NCBI GenBank assembly: GCA_933228895.1
Contig: OW121854.1
Span: 13,581,131 to 13,645,130, forward strand
Length of the DNA: 64,000 bases
Source: Platycnemis pennipes
Lineage: Eukaryota; Arthropoda; Insecta; Odonata; Platycnemididae
Direction of reading: 5' to 3'
Positions 8,082 through 17,890 of the stretch are shown here, one piece after another; within the stretch, counting starts at the first letter, position 1; every line of letters starts with the position of its first letter. Both the position numbers and the translations under genes were made by a program. The notes under the pieces were generated by a model. The model ran no database searches, was not told the origin of the DNA, and saw nothing but the letters and a program-made list of their open reading frames with translations.

Positions 8082-8356
8082 CATCTACATCTACATAATA
8101 CCCTCTCACCAAACATACACTACATATCATGCATAAAAAAGGATTAGTACTTGTATACGTACTGTTCAAAACTACGCTATTTAAAAAAAGATAAAAATAG
8201 CAAAGCATACATGCAAAAACATGCTATTAGTTGCGTTAGCTTTAAGTCCTTATACCAACACGCAGCTACCAATGTTATCCGTTGCTACACTCGTACTGGA
8301 TATATTTACCGTCATTCATATCCCTAATACCACGAGGAAAAAAGAAAATTTTGAAT
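8082..8356 (-). mobile_element. CR1/Jockey-like LINE 3' end, subfamily B, 5'-truncated
   Basis: It begins with the hexamer run ACATCTACATCTAC (the complement of the LINE 3' end TGTAGATGTAGATGT) and continues through the shared 'catatcatgcataaaaaaggattagta' tail to the last codons of the reverse transcriptase ORF near 8350. It is the same subfamily as 41559, 44321 and 49403. The 3'-UTR hairpin box (ccctgcaagccacc...ggcaggggg) is missing here by deletion. Confidence 0.7.
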
Positions 8357-8361
8357 AAAAT

Positions 8362-8500
8362 CATGCAGGCGACCGCGAGGGTTTGTGGCAGGGGAAGAAG
8401 ATCACCAAACGTGCACTACTTACATGAAACTATGACATGCATTGCCACTAATTCATGGACACATGTTAGATATAAGGGTCACGTGCAAATAGGAGGTTAG
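8362..8500 (-). mobile_element. CR1/Jockey-like LINE 3'-UTR fragment, subfamily A
   Basis: Carries 'ggcgaccgcgagggtttgtggcagggg' and 'atcaccaaacgtgcactac', the conserved 3'-UTR block found in full at 44014 and 47649. No coding sequence remains. Confidence 0.55.
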
Positions 8501-8518
8501 AAAAGTTACAACTACAAC

Positions 8519-9224
8519 TTTCACTAGTTAGGCCCAACCTCGAGTATGTAGCCAGTGTATGGAATACGAATGAATTAGGTTTAATCAGATAACTAGACAG
8601 TGTGCAGAGTAGAGAAGCTAGGTTCGTTAAAAGGTGTTACGATAGGTTGAGAAGTATATCAGAATTAATACAAGCGTAATTAATGCTATTCCCAAAGCAT
8701 ATTGGTCAAACGCTTGATCGGAGAGCTAGACAGTGTACAGCATAGAGCAGCTAATCCAAAAGGTGTTACGATAGGCTTAGTAGTGTATCAGAATTAATAC
8801 AAGAACAATAAACAGATCTTAGTTTAAAGTACAGATTAAATCTATTACAAAAATTTAAAACGGATAGCTTTACTGAAGAAGTTAGGCATATATTAAAAAC
8901 ACCCGCGTATTATGTTAGATTCGACCAGATAGATAAGATTAGAGAGATAGATTGTCGTACTGATAGATTCAAAATGTCATTTTTCTCCCGTAGTACAAGG
9001 GAACACAATAGACAGCATAGGAAATGGATAGGTAGGGGAAATACTTTAGAGTAGTCTGTAGTGCAAGATGTATGTTTGGCAACCAATGCCTAAATTACTA
9101 TGTAGATACTAACAATCTAGTTGCATGCTTCCATTTAGTAGCTTCTTTGGGTGTCATAGTGATCTTCACCCCCTGCCACACACCCTCACGGTGGCTTGCA
9201 GGGTGTCGCATAGATGTAGATGTA
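8519..9224 (+). pseudogene. CR1/Jockey-like LINE, C-terminal ORF2 remnant plus 3' UTR
   Basis: Plus-strand pieces read as the end of a LINE reverse transcriptase: an 'RPxLEYVASVWNTNELG' type block, then 'IREIDCRTDRFKMSFFSR', then the 3' UTR with CCCTGCCACACACCCTCACGG and the terminal TAGATGTAGATGT. Stops and indels break the frame. An internal stretch is tandemly duplicated (8593-8674 and 8726-8803, about 80 bp each, diverged). The element is 5'-truncated, as is normal for target-primed reverse transcription. Confidence 0.8.
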
Positions 9225-9289
9225 CACATTAATGAATTGATTACTAGTTAGAAAAGTTTTTTCTAAATACATTTATTGGTAGTTCCCTA

Positions 9290-9470
9290 TCATGAATATG
9301 CTAGTAATGCTTAAACATGCATCATGCACCGCATAATAGATACCTGCCTAACCCACCTTACCCTTTGCTATTCTGCCTATGGCGTCTCTAATGTTACGCG
9401 GGAAAAATTACATTTTAAATCTATAGGTTCGACAATCTATCTTTCTAATGTCGTTTATAAAATTAGAGAT
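9290..9470 (-). pseudogene. LINE ORF2 tail fragment, minus strand
   Basis: The complement reads 'INDIRKIDCRTYRFKM', the C-terminal signature of the local CR1/Jockey-like family, followed by its 3'-UTR start ('gcatcatgcaccgcataatag' on the plus strand). The 3' end proper is missing. It abuts an opposite-strand reverse transcriptase piece at 9448-9590. Confidence 0.6.
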
Positions 9471-9489
9471 TTTATGTGATAGCAAGCAA

Positions 9490-9590
9490 TGGACTTTTTT
9501 GGACAGTGTTACCTCCCCAGCAAATGAAGTCACTTTGGGTGTGCCACAGGGTAGTGTAATAGCTCCACTCTTGTTCCCTGATAAACATGT
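9490..9590 (+). pseudogene. LINE reverse transcriptase fragment
   Basis: A short open stretch encodes 'NEVTLGVPQGSVIAPLLF', the conserved GVPQGSxxxPLLF block of LINE reverse transcriptases. The piece is cut off at about 9590, where sequence starting 'gttcaacccgaaggttgg' (also seen at 24741) begins. The opposite orientation to its neighbour at 9290-9470 suggests inversion during LINE insertion. Confidence 0.65.
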
Positions 9591-10350
9591 GTTCAACCCG
9601 AAGGTTGGTTTTGTGATAGGAGAGGGTAGAGATCACCCCGTACATCTACATCTACGGAAATTCCATTATCAATCACTACTCATTACACACTACTAATAGC
9701 TCTCAAAATATAGAGTAGCACTCAAGTCAAATAATTTTACTGGATTCAATGTTCTAAGTTTTCATGCCCGGTTTCCCAGATTCACACTACAACACTCTTT
9801 CCAGCCATTGGAAGAAGACCGGGGGAAAGAATTCTTGAGCGTGACGTTCGGGGATTCCTTCGGCGACGGTGAGTCACTCTTCCGGTGTTCACGGCAGCAT
9901 GCCTCCTCTTAGTAGTTCCTGGAGGTGGGGAAGCCGCAGTGAATGGTCATTTGCGCCAGTTACGGTAGGTACAGGTAGAATATTTCAGGGAACGAAGACA
10001 GTGCGATTTTCTCCATGTATTCGTATCCAACACTGCAAGGATCTCATGAATCAAATATGCTTACTAATAATTATGGCTGACTCAACTGGTTTTGGGAAGC
10101 AGGATGAAAGATAAAAAACTTTAGCGTTCCACCGGTTTAAGGAGATGTTATTTCGACATGTTTCACTACACTGTAGTATCATCAGGAACATGTGATTTTT
10201 TATCTTTCATCCTACAATATGGAATTCTACAGTCTTGGCCTCAACATTCCACCTGTTTTGGGAAATTAATTAAGAAATAATGATTTTTTAATATTCCAAA
10301 AACCAAATTCCAAGGAGTCTTAGTTTTTAAATTCTTACTCTTTGAAGGGC
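9591..10350. other. Unassigned, with a small inverted repeat at 10101-10212
   Basis: A SINE-like lead 'gttcaacccgaaggttggttttgtga' occupies about 9593-9640. Near 10101-10117 'ggatgaaagataaaaaa' is mirrored by 'ttttttatctttcatcc' at 10196-10212. Between them lies a 'ccaccggttt...agtatcatcaggaac' motif of the sort seen at Penelope-like element ends. No gene is visible. Confidence 0.35.
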
Positions 10351-10450
10351 CATTTTGGTGTAGTAGGTAGGGTATAGGCCTCTCTCCTATTGAGCCAGGT
10401 TCATATCCAGGCAGTAAAATATTTACTCATTGGTAAACCAGCCCCTGATT
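10351..10450 (+). mobile_element. tRNA-derived SINE fragment
   Basis: An A-box-like TGGTGTAGTAGG (10356-10367) is followed 30 bp later by a B-box-like GGTTCATATCC (10398-10408). This is the internal RNA polymerase III promoter layout of a tRNA head, but there is no tRNA cloverleaf, so it is a SINE and not a tRNA gene. Confidence 0.5.
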
Positions 10451-10519
10451 GAGCGCTTTGACAAGTGCATTCGAGTTCAGTACTCCGTCCAAAACGTTAG
10501 CAAAATTGGCAACGTTCCT

Positions 10520-10985
10520 TCACCCTCTCCTCACTTTTCCCTTAATATTCTTTTAATAAACCTCAAATTTCTATTTGCTTGACTGCATATTTCCCTGATA
10601 TGTTTCCCCCATGATAGATCCTGAGTAATTGTTACCCCTATATACTTAACTGATTCCACGTTTACTAATTCCGTACCTTGAATCATATAGTTTCATTCTA
10701 TCGATTTTTCCTTTTTCAAAAATTTACTGTCACGCACTTTTTTATGTTCAGTTCGAGTTTCCATTTATCGCACCACGCCTGAATTGCTACGAGGCCTTGT
10801 TCTAACGATGCCTTGTCTCCCGGAATGCTAATTTCTCTACACACTACTGCCTCCGAAAAGCCGAATTCTACTGTTTACTACAACACTGCCGAGGTCAGTG
10901 ATATATAAAAGAAATAAAAGTGGGCCCATCACACTTCCCTGGGGAACACATGATGTGACACTAACTATAATTGACATGATGGAAG
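10520..10985 (-). pseudogene. LINE reverse transcriptase fragment, minus strand
   Basis: The complement encodes 'CVPQGSVMGPLLFLLYITDL' and, after a gap, 'AIQAWCDKWKLELNIKK', typical of the fingers-to-thumb part of CR1/Jockey-type reverse transcriptases. The segment that should carry the F/YADD box is damaged. The rest of the element is absent. Confidence 0.7.
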
Positions 10986-11076
10986 TAGACATGGGACTCG
11001 TATTTTTCATTGCCTATATTTCGATAATAAGAGTAAATTTACTTCTCCTTGTTTTGAAATGCATGTCTCTTGAAGG

Positions 11077-11131
11077 TTGCCCCCTACCAGACAATGTTGC
11101 GGCAGCTTGCAGGGTATCCTGTAGATGTAGA
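11077..11131 (+). mobile_element. LINE 3'-end fragment with terminal TGTAGATGTAGAT
   Basis: Reads 'ttgccccctaccagacaatgttgcggcagcttgcagggtatcctgtagatgtagat', a diverged form of the family 3' terminus. Confidence 0.55.
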
Positions 11132-12811
11132 TCCCTCTCAGGACGCCTCCAGCTTCGTCTCCAAGCACGGACGACACTTGTTCCCTCCCCCTAGCGTCAC
11201 CAAGAAAGGGAGCCGTCAATTATTCACAAGTACTTGCCGTGACACGGTAGGTTGGCGTCGCTTCTCACCGAGTCGTGGGGAGAATGGGTTTATGCGTCTC
11301 GCCGGCAACTCCCGAAAGCACAACTCTCCTGGAACCCCTAAGGGTACACAGCACGTCCACGACCCTTCATCCCCTCCTCTCGATCATCGATCCCCTACGA
11401 CCACCCCCGTCCCTACTCTTGCCAAACAACCCGATTGATTATTCGCAGCTATGTTTGTAGGGGATGGAGGTTAGGGGTGGAGGTGATGAGGGGAGGGGAC
11501 ACGCACTACACGAGCCGGAAAATGTCGATTTCACCGCACAAGAACGTAAAACAGACGACAATGTGCGTGGCGAGTCGATGTGGCAGAGGATGAGGAACGG
11601 AATTGTTCCGGAGGAATCAACCGGTCTCCGGGGGGTGGAGGGTTTCTACGGGAGATATCGACCTATAACGTCCCTCTCTCGATATCCCTATAACGGCCTC
11701 AATGTCCCTATAACGTGGGCCCTCTCCACCCAGCCAAATTCGAATTGGCCAGGGTGGCACTTACCCTGTATATAAAAGCTGTAATAATTTCTTTTTTAGC
11801 TATCATTGAAACGTATACTAAAAACATAAAAACAATAGCCCATGATACCGAACAGTAATCCCGCAGCGAACCTGAAAATTACCTGAAAATTCGGCTGCTT
11901 CAATAGATTCAGCAGTCGATCTAAATATTTAGATGAATTTGCTTTGGGAATTACTATAAAGCTGGAACCATGGAATTAGTAGTGTGTGCCCAACATGATT
12001 TTCATAGAAATCCCTTATTAGGTACGTAATTTAAATAAACTTTAGTGCATGCCTGGGGATAATTCACTTCTTGCCTCACACCTTCGAGATGGCTTTCAGG
12101 GTTAATAGTAGCATAGAGATATAAGCGCAGATGCAAATTTTCTGCAGAAATGTAAGACATTAGAAACATGGATATTTTCAATATGTACTTTAAAATCTCT
12201 TAATATAGGAAAGTTTGATCATGCAGATAAAATAAAACAGATTTTAAGATGGGGGGGATTTAAAATGCCACTTGTAGTCTACCACCATTCCATAATTTGT
12301 ATTTGCGCAGTTGAAACATGTGCAACACTGTCATGACATAATATTCTGTCGTCAGATATGCCTAGGTTTGTAGATACTGGCTAGTACTAGTAAATACTGG
12401 ATACTGGCTAGATCCTGGGTGGATACTAGTAAAAATATGAAACGTTAGGGTTTTGGTTTGTGTTCGTATGAAGTGTTTAAATATGTATTATTTATATTTA
12501 GAAATCTCCAAATGTAGGCTTTCATTTCAATAGCAACCCGCATTTATACGTGAGAGTTATTTTAAGATAGACTCATGCTGAATTTAAGACAACCCTGGTC
12601 TTAAATTCAGCATGGGCCTACCTTAAAATAAGTCCCACCTGGTCTGATTTTCAGTTCTACACCTGCCTTAAAATTAGATATGCCCTCAACGTAGGCTTGG
12701 ATTTCCGTCACAACCCGCATTATTACCAGACCAGGCCTGTCGTACATTCAGCAAGGGCCTATCTTAAAATAAGTCTCACCTGATCTGATTTTCTGTCCTT
12801 CTGCATGTCCT
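11132..12811. other. Unassigned; GC-richer first half, diverged repeats at the end
   Basis: 11140-11770 is GC-richer, with frames up to 122 codons (11070-11438, overlapping the LINE tail) that match nothing I know. 12055-12130 may hold another decayed LINE 3' end ('cacaccttcgagatggctttcaggg'). From about 12510 to 12800 two diverged copies of a different repeat appear ('aaataagtcccacctggtctgatttt' near 12630 and 'aaataagtctcacctgatctgatttt' near 12770), together with the palindrome-like 'catgctgaatttaagac...gtcttaaattcagcatg' at about 12570-12613. Confidence 0.4.
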
Positions 12812-13449
12812 CATACACTGTCTTAAAAATGTTGCATCTGAAATTCAGATCGCTTTTGTACCTTAAAAATCAGATAAACTTTTTACAGTATATGACCGTA
12901 AAGAAACCTGCCTTATTTTCAGACAAGAAATTAGTACTTAAATTCACCATACTTGGCTTCAAAATTTTTGCATCTGAAATTCAGATCGCTTTTGTACCTA
13001 AAAATCAGATGAACTTTTTACAGTATATGACCGTAAAGAAACCTGACTTATTTTATGACAAGATATAGGTGCTGAAATTCAGCAAACACTGTCTTAAAAA
13101 TGTTGCACATGAAAATCAGATTGCTTTTGTACCTAAAAATCAGATAAGCTTTTTACAGTATATGACCGTAAAGAAACCTGACTTATTTTATGACAAGATA
13201 TAAGTGCTGAAATTCAGCATGCACTGTCTTAAAAATGTTGCATCTGAAATTCAGATCGCTTTTGTTCCTTAAAATCAGATAAACGTTTTACAGTATATGA
13301 CCGTAAAAAAACCTGACTTATTTTATGACAAGATATTAGTGCTGAAATTCAGCATACACTGTCTTCAAAATGTTGCATCTGAAATTCAGATCGCTTTTGT
13401 ACCAATAAAATCAGATAAATTTTTACAGTATATGACCGTAAAGAAACCT
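12812..13449 (+). repeat. 135-bp satellite array, five copies
   Basis: The landmark 'cagtatatgaccgta' occurs at 12886, 13021, 13156, 13291 and 13426, a spacing of exactly 135 bp each time. Each unit carries the short palindromes GCTGAAATTCAGC and ATCTGAAATTCAGAT. Because 135 is 45 codons, the plus-strand frame stays in register and yields recurring peptides such as FLQYMTVKKPDLFYDK, but in-frame stops interrupt it and there is no sign of a real protein. The last copy is cut after 'aagaaacct'. Confidence 0.93.
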
Positions 13450-14030
13450 CCGTCTTTGGAGAATAAACTTTGTTTTTATAGATTTTTTATGTGAATTATC
13501 CTTAGATTTTTATGTGAAGAGTGTTATTTTCCGTCAGCACAAATCACTCCCTGAGTTCTTACAGAGAACATAAGGTCGAATAGATTCTCCACTCCGGTGA
13601 GCGCTTCCTTTTCGCGAGAGCACTATAACGACCTGAACTCGCTCGTGCAATCCCATCTCGGTCGCCGCAAAGCGTTTCTCGGCTTGGAGGGAGGAGGGCA
13701 CGCACTCGAGCGGAACGCCAAAGAAGCCACGGGGACTCGCGTGCGGGCGCTCGCATAATTATGCAAGGAAGACCCCCACCTCTCCCTAATGAATCGCCAC
13801 CGTTCGCGCAAGGGTGGGTGAAGAAAATGAGGCTCACCTCTCCTTCAGGGACTTGGGGGTGAAGGAACAGGGTGGGGTGACAGATATATTATGGATAAGG
13901 GTGCGCGGGGGTAGGGCTGTGCAATCGTGGACTTGAATATGCGCGGCATACATTGAATGTGAAGCGAGTATAAGAATCGAATGAAACCAATCCTAGGATT
14001 ATTGACCCTTGATGATGATAATGATATTGA
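13450..14030. other. Unassigned GC-rich stretch
   Basis: 13570-13830 is CpG-rich and has overlapping minus-strand frames of 92 and 62 codons (13559-13837). They are arginine- and proline-rich and resemble nothing known. It could be a regulatory region or a decayed exon; the sequence does not decide. Confidence 0.3.
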
Positions 14031-14092
14031 ATGTATGCACAAGTGTATGCACAATGTATGTACAATGTATGTACAATGTATGCACAAATTAA
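14030..14092. repeat. 11-bp minisatellite
   Basis: Units of the form TGTATGYACAA repeat about five times ('tgtatgcacaa', 'tgtatgtacaa'). Confidence 0.75.
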
Positions 14093-14284
14093 CAATTTAG
14101 TGCAATTTATAACCAATATTTCACATGCTTCGTAACTGCGTGCCTAGTACGTTACTCAGTGTAGTAACATGGTCTCCCTCAGTTGCACGTAAGTAGTTTT
14201 TGAACGGAGTAGTATTTTTTACACTTCCGCATGATGCTTAGTGTACCGAAATTCATTTCTCCCGGTTTTAAAATGCATGCCTGT

Positions 14285-14345
14285 AGTTGATTCACCACAC
14301 TGCACAAACCTTTCTGGTGGCTTGCAGAGTATCATGCAGATTAAA
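14285..14345 (+). mobile_element. Decayed LINE 3'-end fragment
   Basis: 'cactgcacaaacctttctggtggcttgcagagtatcatgcaga' is a diverged form of the family 3'-UTR box (CCCTGCCACACACC...GGTGGCTTGCAGGGTAT). Confidence 0.4.
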
Positions 14346-17300
14346 TGATGAACGTGGCACTGCAATATAAACTCAGATCGCAAAAGTATAGATAGATTAC
14401 AGTCTCAAGCCGCTACAAAGTATTGAACTTATATGTCGAAAATTCGATATCGATTGGCAATACCGCATGATATCGCATATCGTCTGATACAGTACTTTGC
14501 ATGGTATCGTACAACGAAGCATCCCAAATTGTCACGTTGGCTCCAGTTCATTTATTGCATCGCGATATTCAGTGCGCAACGAATATCGCAGTATCGCACA
14601 CCCTTAAACGTAGACCTTCCGCGTCTCCTCTCCCCTCCCTCCCTCCTTCTTTCCCGAATGCTTAAACGCACCCCAACGGCGTCACGTGCCACTCGTTTGG
14701 TCTATCGATCCGTGCTCAAACGTGAAACGGTCTCCTCCGGAATGGCCGGGGATTCATAACGGAGTGCTGGGGTCAACAATGCATGAAATGAGCGTTGGGG
14801 GGTGGAAGGAGGGCGGTGGGGAGAACAAAGACAGAGGGGGAATTTGATGGGTGGGGCGGAGATAGTGTTTGGAAGAGGTCGGGTGATAGGATGTTGCCCT
14901 GGGGGACCCTTGCTCTTTCTCTCATCTCTTTCCCTCATCTCTGTTGGAATGAGAAACAACTTCAATGCAAAATTAATGGCAATCCGAGCCGCCGGAGGGA
15001 GGAATAAGTATTCAAAGAGTACTTCAGCAGCTTCCTAGGAGAAATTAGACGATATAACGGCACAATGAGGTACCCAAACTACCATCGATACTGACCACGA
15101 TACCCGCGTCCAACTTTAACGTATTCGTTGGGGAGACATTATACGTGGTTCTAGAAGGCCAGTCTGTAATGAACCTTCAGACTGCTCACCTGTACATAAC
15201 TTTCTGGCCTCACGCAGAAAAGACCAACCTGAAATTAATCCGATTAAACGTCATAATAAAGAAAATTCTAGGTGCGGAATAAGGGCATCCGGAAGGACTT
15301 AAAAATTTCCCCGCTGCCTCTAATACTCAAGGCTTCCCCCTAAAAGTTATAACAGCATTGACTGCACTAGGATGAATCATTAATGCACACATGGGACTAC
15401 ACTTTGTATCCTAACCAGAAGCCCTACACTAAAATACCTAAATTACCCCTCGCCCCGCTTATATGTCTTCTCCACAATTTACCAACCTACCTGTCATACC
15501 ATGGGTAACTTTGTAGACTTTAAGGATAGCGAAGGAAAACGCAACACGTACTTCGTAATTTTGATACATTATTTATTGCTTCCACATTCGGTTTCTACTA
15601 GTGCAATTTATTTTCGCTAATAAAATCCAGCTGTACATAACAAGGCTGCACAAATGCTTGAGGGTTTTGTACCATCCTCTACCAATGGAATATCTTTTTA
15701 TATATTAGAATAGATTCATCATGATTTGACATTAATTCACTAACATTTTACAAGACAATTGAAGTCATAAATTTGGAAGTATCAACACTCAATAAAAATT
15801 CTAATTGACAAGTTAAAAGCATTAAGCGCAAAAAATTTTTATTGATTGAAAATTTTTTAAAAATCACAAAACTGAAGCAACTATAAGAGATAGAAAAAAA
15901 TAATAGGTTAACATTGCACAGGATTTGACGCTTCATCGTCCCGATGACTACTTTTTTAAAAATTTGATCTTTTTTAACCACATAACTGCCGCATTGAATG
16001 CATCGAATTCCGGCGGTGCCACGAGGAACATGGGGAGTAACACTCCGTAAGCCTTTCGAAATCGATTAATCCCTGAATGGCCGATTAAGAGCTGAGTCGC
16101 ACGCCCTAATGACAACCAGGGAGCCAGATTAGGGCGAGAACCACATGGGATTCAGACCATTCGGGATGTCCCCTTCGTTCGGAATAAAAAAATACCAATA
16201 TTAATCACCAGACTTCAACTCGAATGAGATTCGTACACATTCTAGATCCGCTTGGAACGTTGCACACGGAAACGAACTCCCGATTCGGAAAATGGTTTGA
16301 CAAGTGAAAGCCGGATTCAAAAACTCGTCTGCTGAGAGAAGTTTCGATGACTTAAATGTCAAAATGCCCGATAATATCACCAAACAGAGAGGACTCTGGG
16401 AGTCACGTGTGTCACGAGACAATGGGAATTTTTTTTAGCTTCATCTGACGGAGGAAATCAATTATTCAGAAAGAAGGAATATATTTAAAAGGCAATATGA
16501 AATTTAAAATGATGGAATTCATGCCCTGACGCTGCATTTAATACTTTTTGGCCCAATTACTTCTCAACGAGAACGTGCAGATATTTTATTGCTATTAAAA
16601 CGTTTACAAAGTAGAATTTTTATTGAAAAATGCGACACTAATGCGTTAAAATGTTGGTTTCCTAGAAATCCGAACTGAATACGCATTAGAAATAAATCAG
16701 TTGTCACTAGTCATTCAAAGTTCCTTTAGAAAGAACTTCGAAGATGAAGGGTCTACAATTCCTCCACAGTGATAAAATAAAATAAAATTGAATAACAATG
16801 ATTTAAAACAAATACGAAATAAATTTTAAACCACGAAGGGAGTATTTAGTCTATTTCGTGAGATAGGACAGAGCCTTAGTACTCCATTACATCTTTTATC
16901 AAGTGTGTTTTCTTTTTTGCGTGAAAATGAATTTTGCTTTCACGGAAATATAACTGCTACTTGCACTCACAGTACTGCATATTTGTCATAATTTTTCTTA
17001 AAATGTATCATTACCTTGTGTGTTCCAATTACTATTAAAAATACGGCGAACTAAATGTAGGATAACTGAATCACCTTGCTCACTTGCTCAGAGAATTTGC
17101 TTTTTCCGGTAAGAGTATGAGTAAGTGGAATATAACATAAATGAGTTTTCAAAACGATGATAGCGTGAAAGTTTTCAGGACTAATGCAATGAACTGAAAA
17201 GGGAAATTAATAAATCAATGCCTTCACCCTCATCTAACTACTTTCCAACAATTCTGGAATATATTTCAACAGTTCAACGGGGAGCACTATCTTCCTCATT

Positions 17301-17825
17301 GAGAACGAAGACATTTTTATGAGATCAAATTAAAAGGGGTGTGGTCATCTCGTCTCCTTATGTACATAACCAGAATTAGACCTGAGACAAAAGAACTGAC
17401 ATCTTCTCAGTGCCATCATCTCAAGAGGCACCACAAAAACTTGGTGCCTATCATCTGGAAAATGGGGCAAATCAACAGCATCCTGCTCCACTGGAGATGA
17501 GAATTAGACGGGACGGACAAATTGAAAGCAACGAGAGACTGCGCAGAACTGGACGGAACTGGAAAACTGTAGGCCGAGACTCAAGGCGCTAATTCCGATT
17601 CTTAGATCCCCTCGGCTGAAGAGCATTCTGAAGACCAGGCAGCCCAACAGGACTGTGGTAATAGAAAAAAACGGTCTGGTTAACGTATTTGGCCCCTAAG
17701 TAATATCAGATTTTTTTCCTTGTAGCGGGGATTTCCATGTAAAGACACGTGCAACGAATAAAAACCTGACATTCCAAACATAAACCTGTTTATAGCGGGA
17801 ACTGTTACAAATACCACAAAAATAT
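14346..17825. other. Unassigned AT-rich DNA
   Basis: No frame above about 110 codons and none recognisable. 14590-14900 is a pyrimidine/purine-rich segment that gives overlapping frames on both strands (14433-14759 plus, 14702-14965 minus). The remainder is AT-rich single-copy-looking sequence. I see no RNA gene or splice-supported exon. Confidence 0.4.
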
Positions 17826-17890
17826 GAAATCCATTACACGACCCGGGTTGCGACGATTTATCACCATTATCAGGTCTGATTCGGTTATTT
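17826..17890. mobile_element. Penelope-like element terminus, solo fragment
   Basis: Contains 'cgacccgggttgcgacgatttatcaccattatcagg', close to 'ctgacccgggtttcgtctactccatagacattatcaggg' at the foldback 33020 region. Such CGACCCGGGTTTCG...ATTATCAGG words are common at the terminal repeats of Penelope-like elements of arthropods. No coding part is nearby. Confidence 0.4.

Noticed and set aside
12805..13068. 87-codon frame with repeated MTVKKP-type peptides
   Set aside because: It is a product of the 135-bp satellite, whose unit length is divisible by three; it stops in later units.
13845..14116. 80- and 75-codon minus frames rich in C, Y, I and H
   Set aside because: They are created by the TGTATGYACAA minisatellite.
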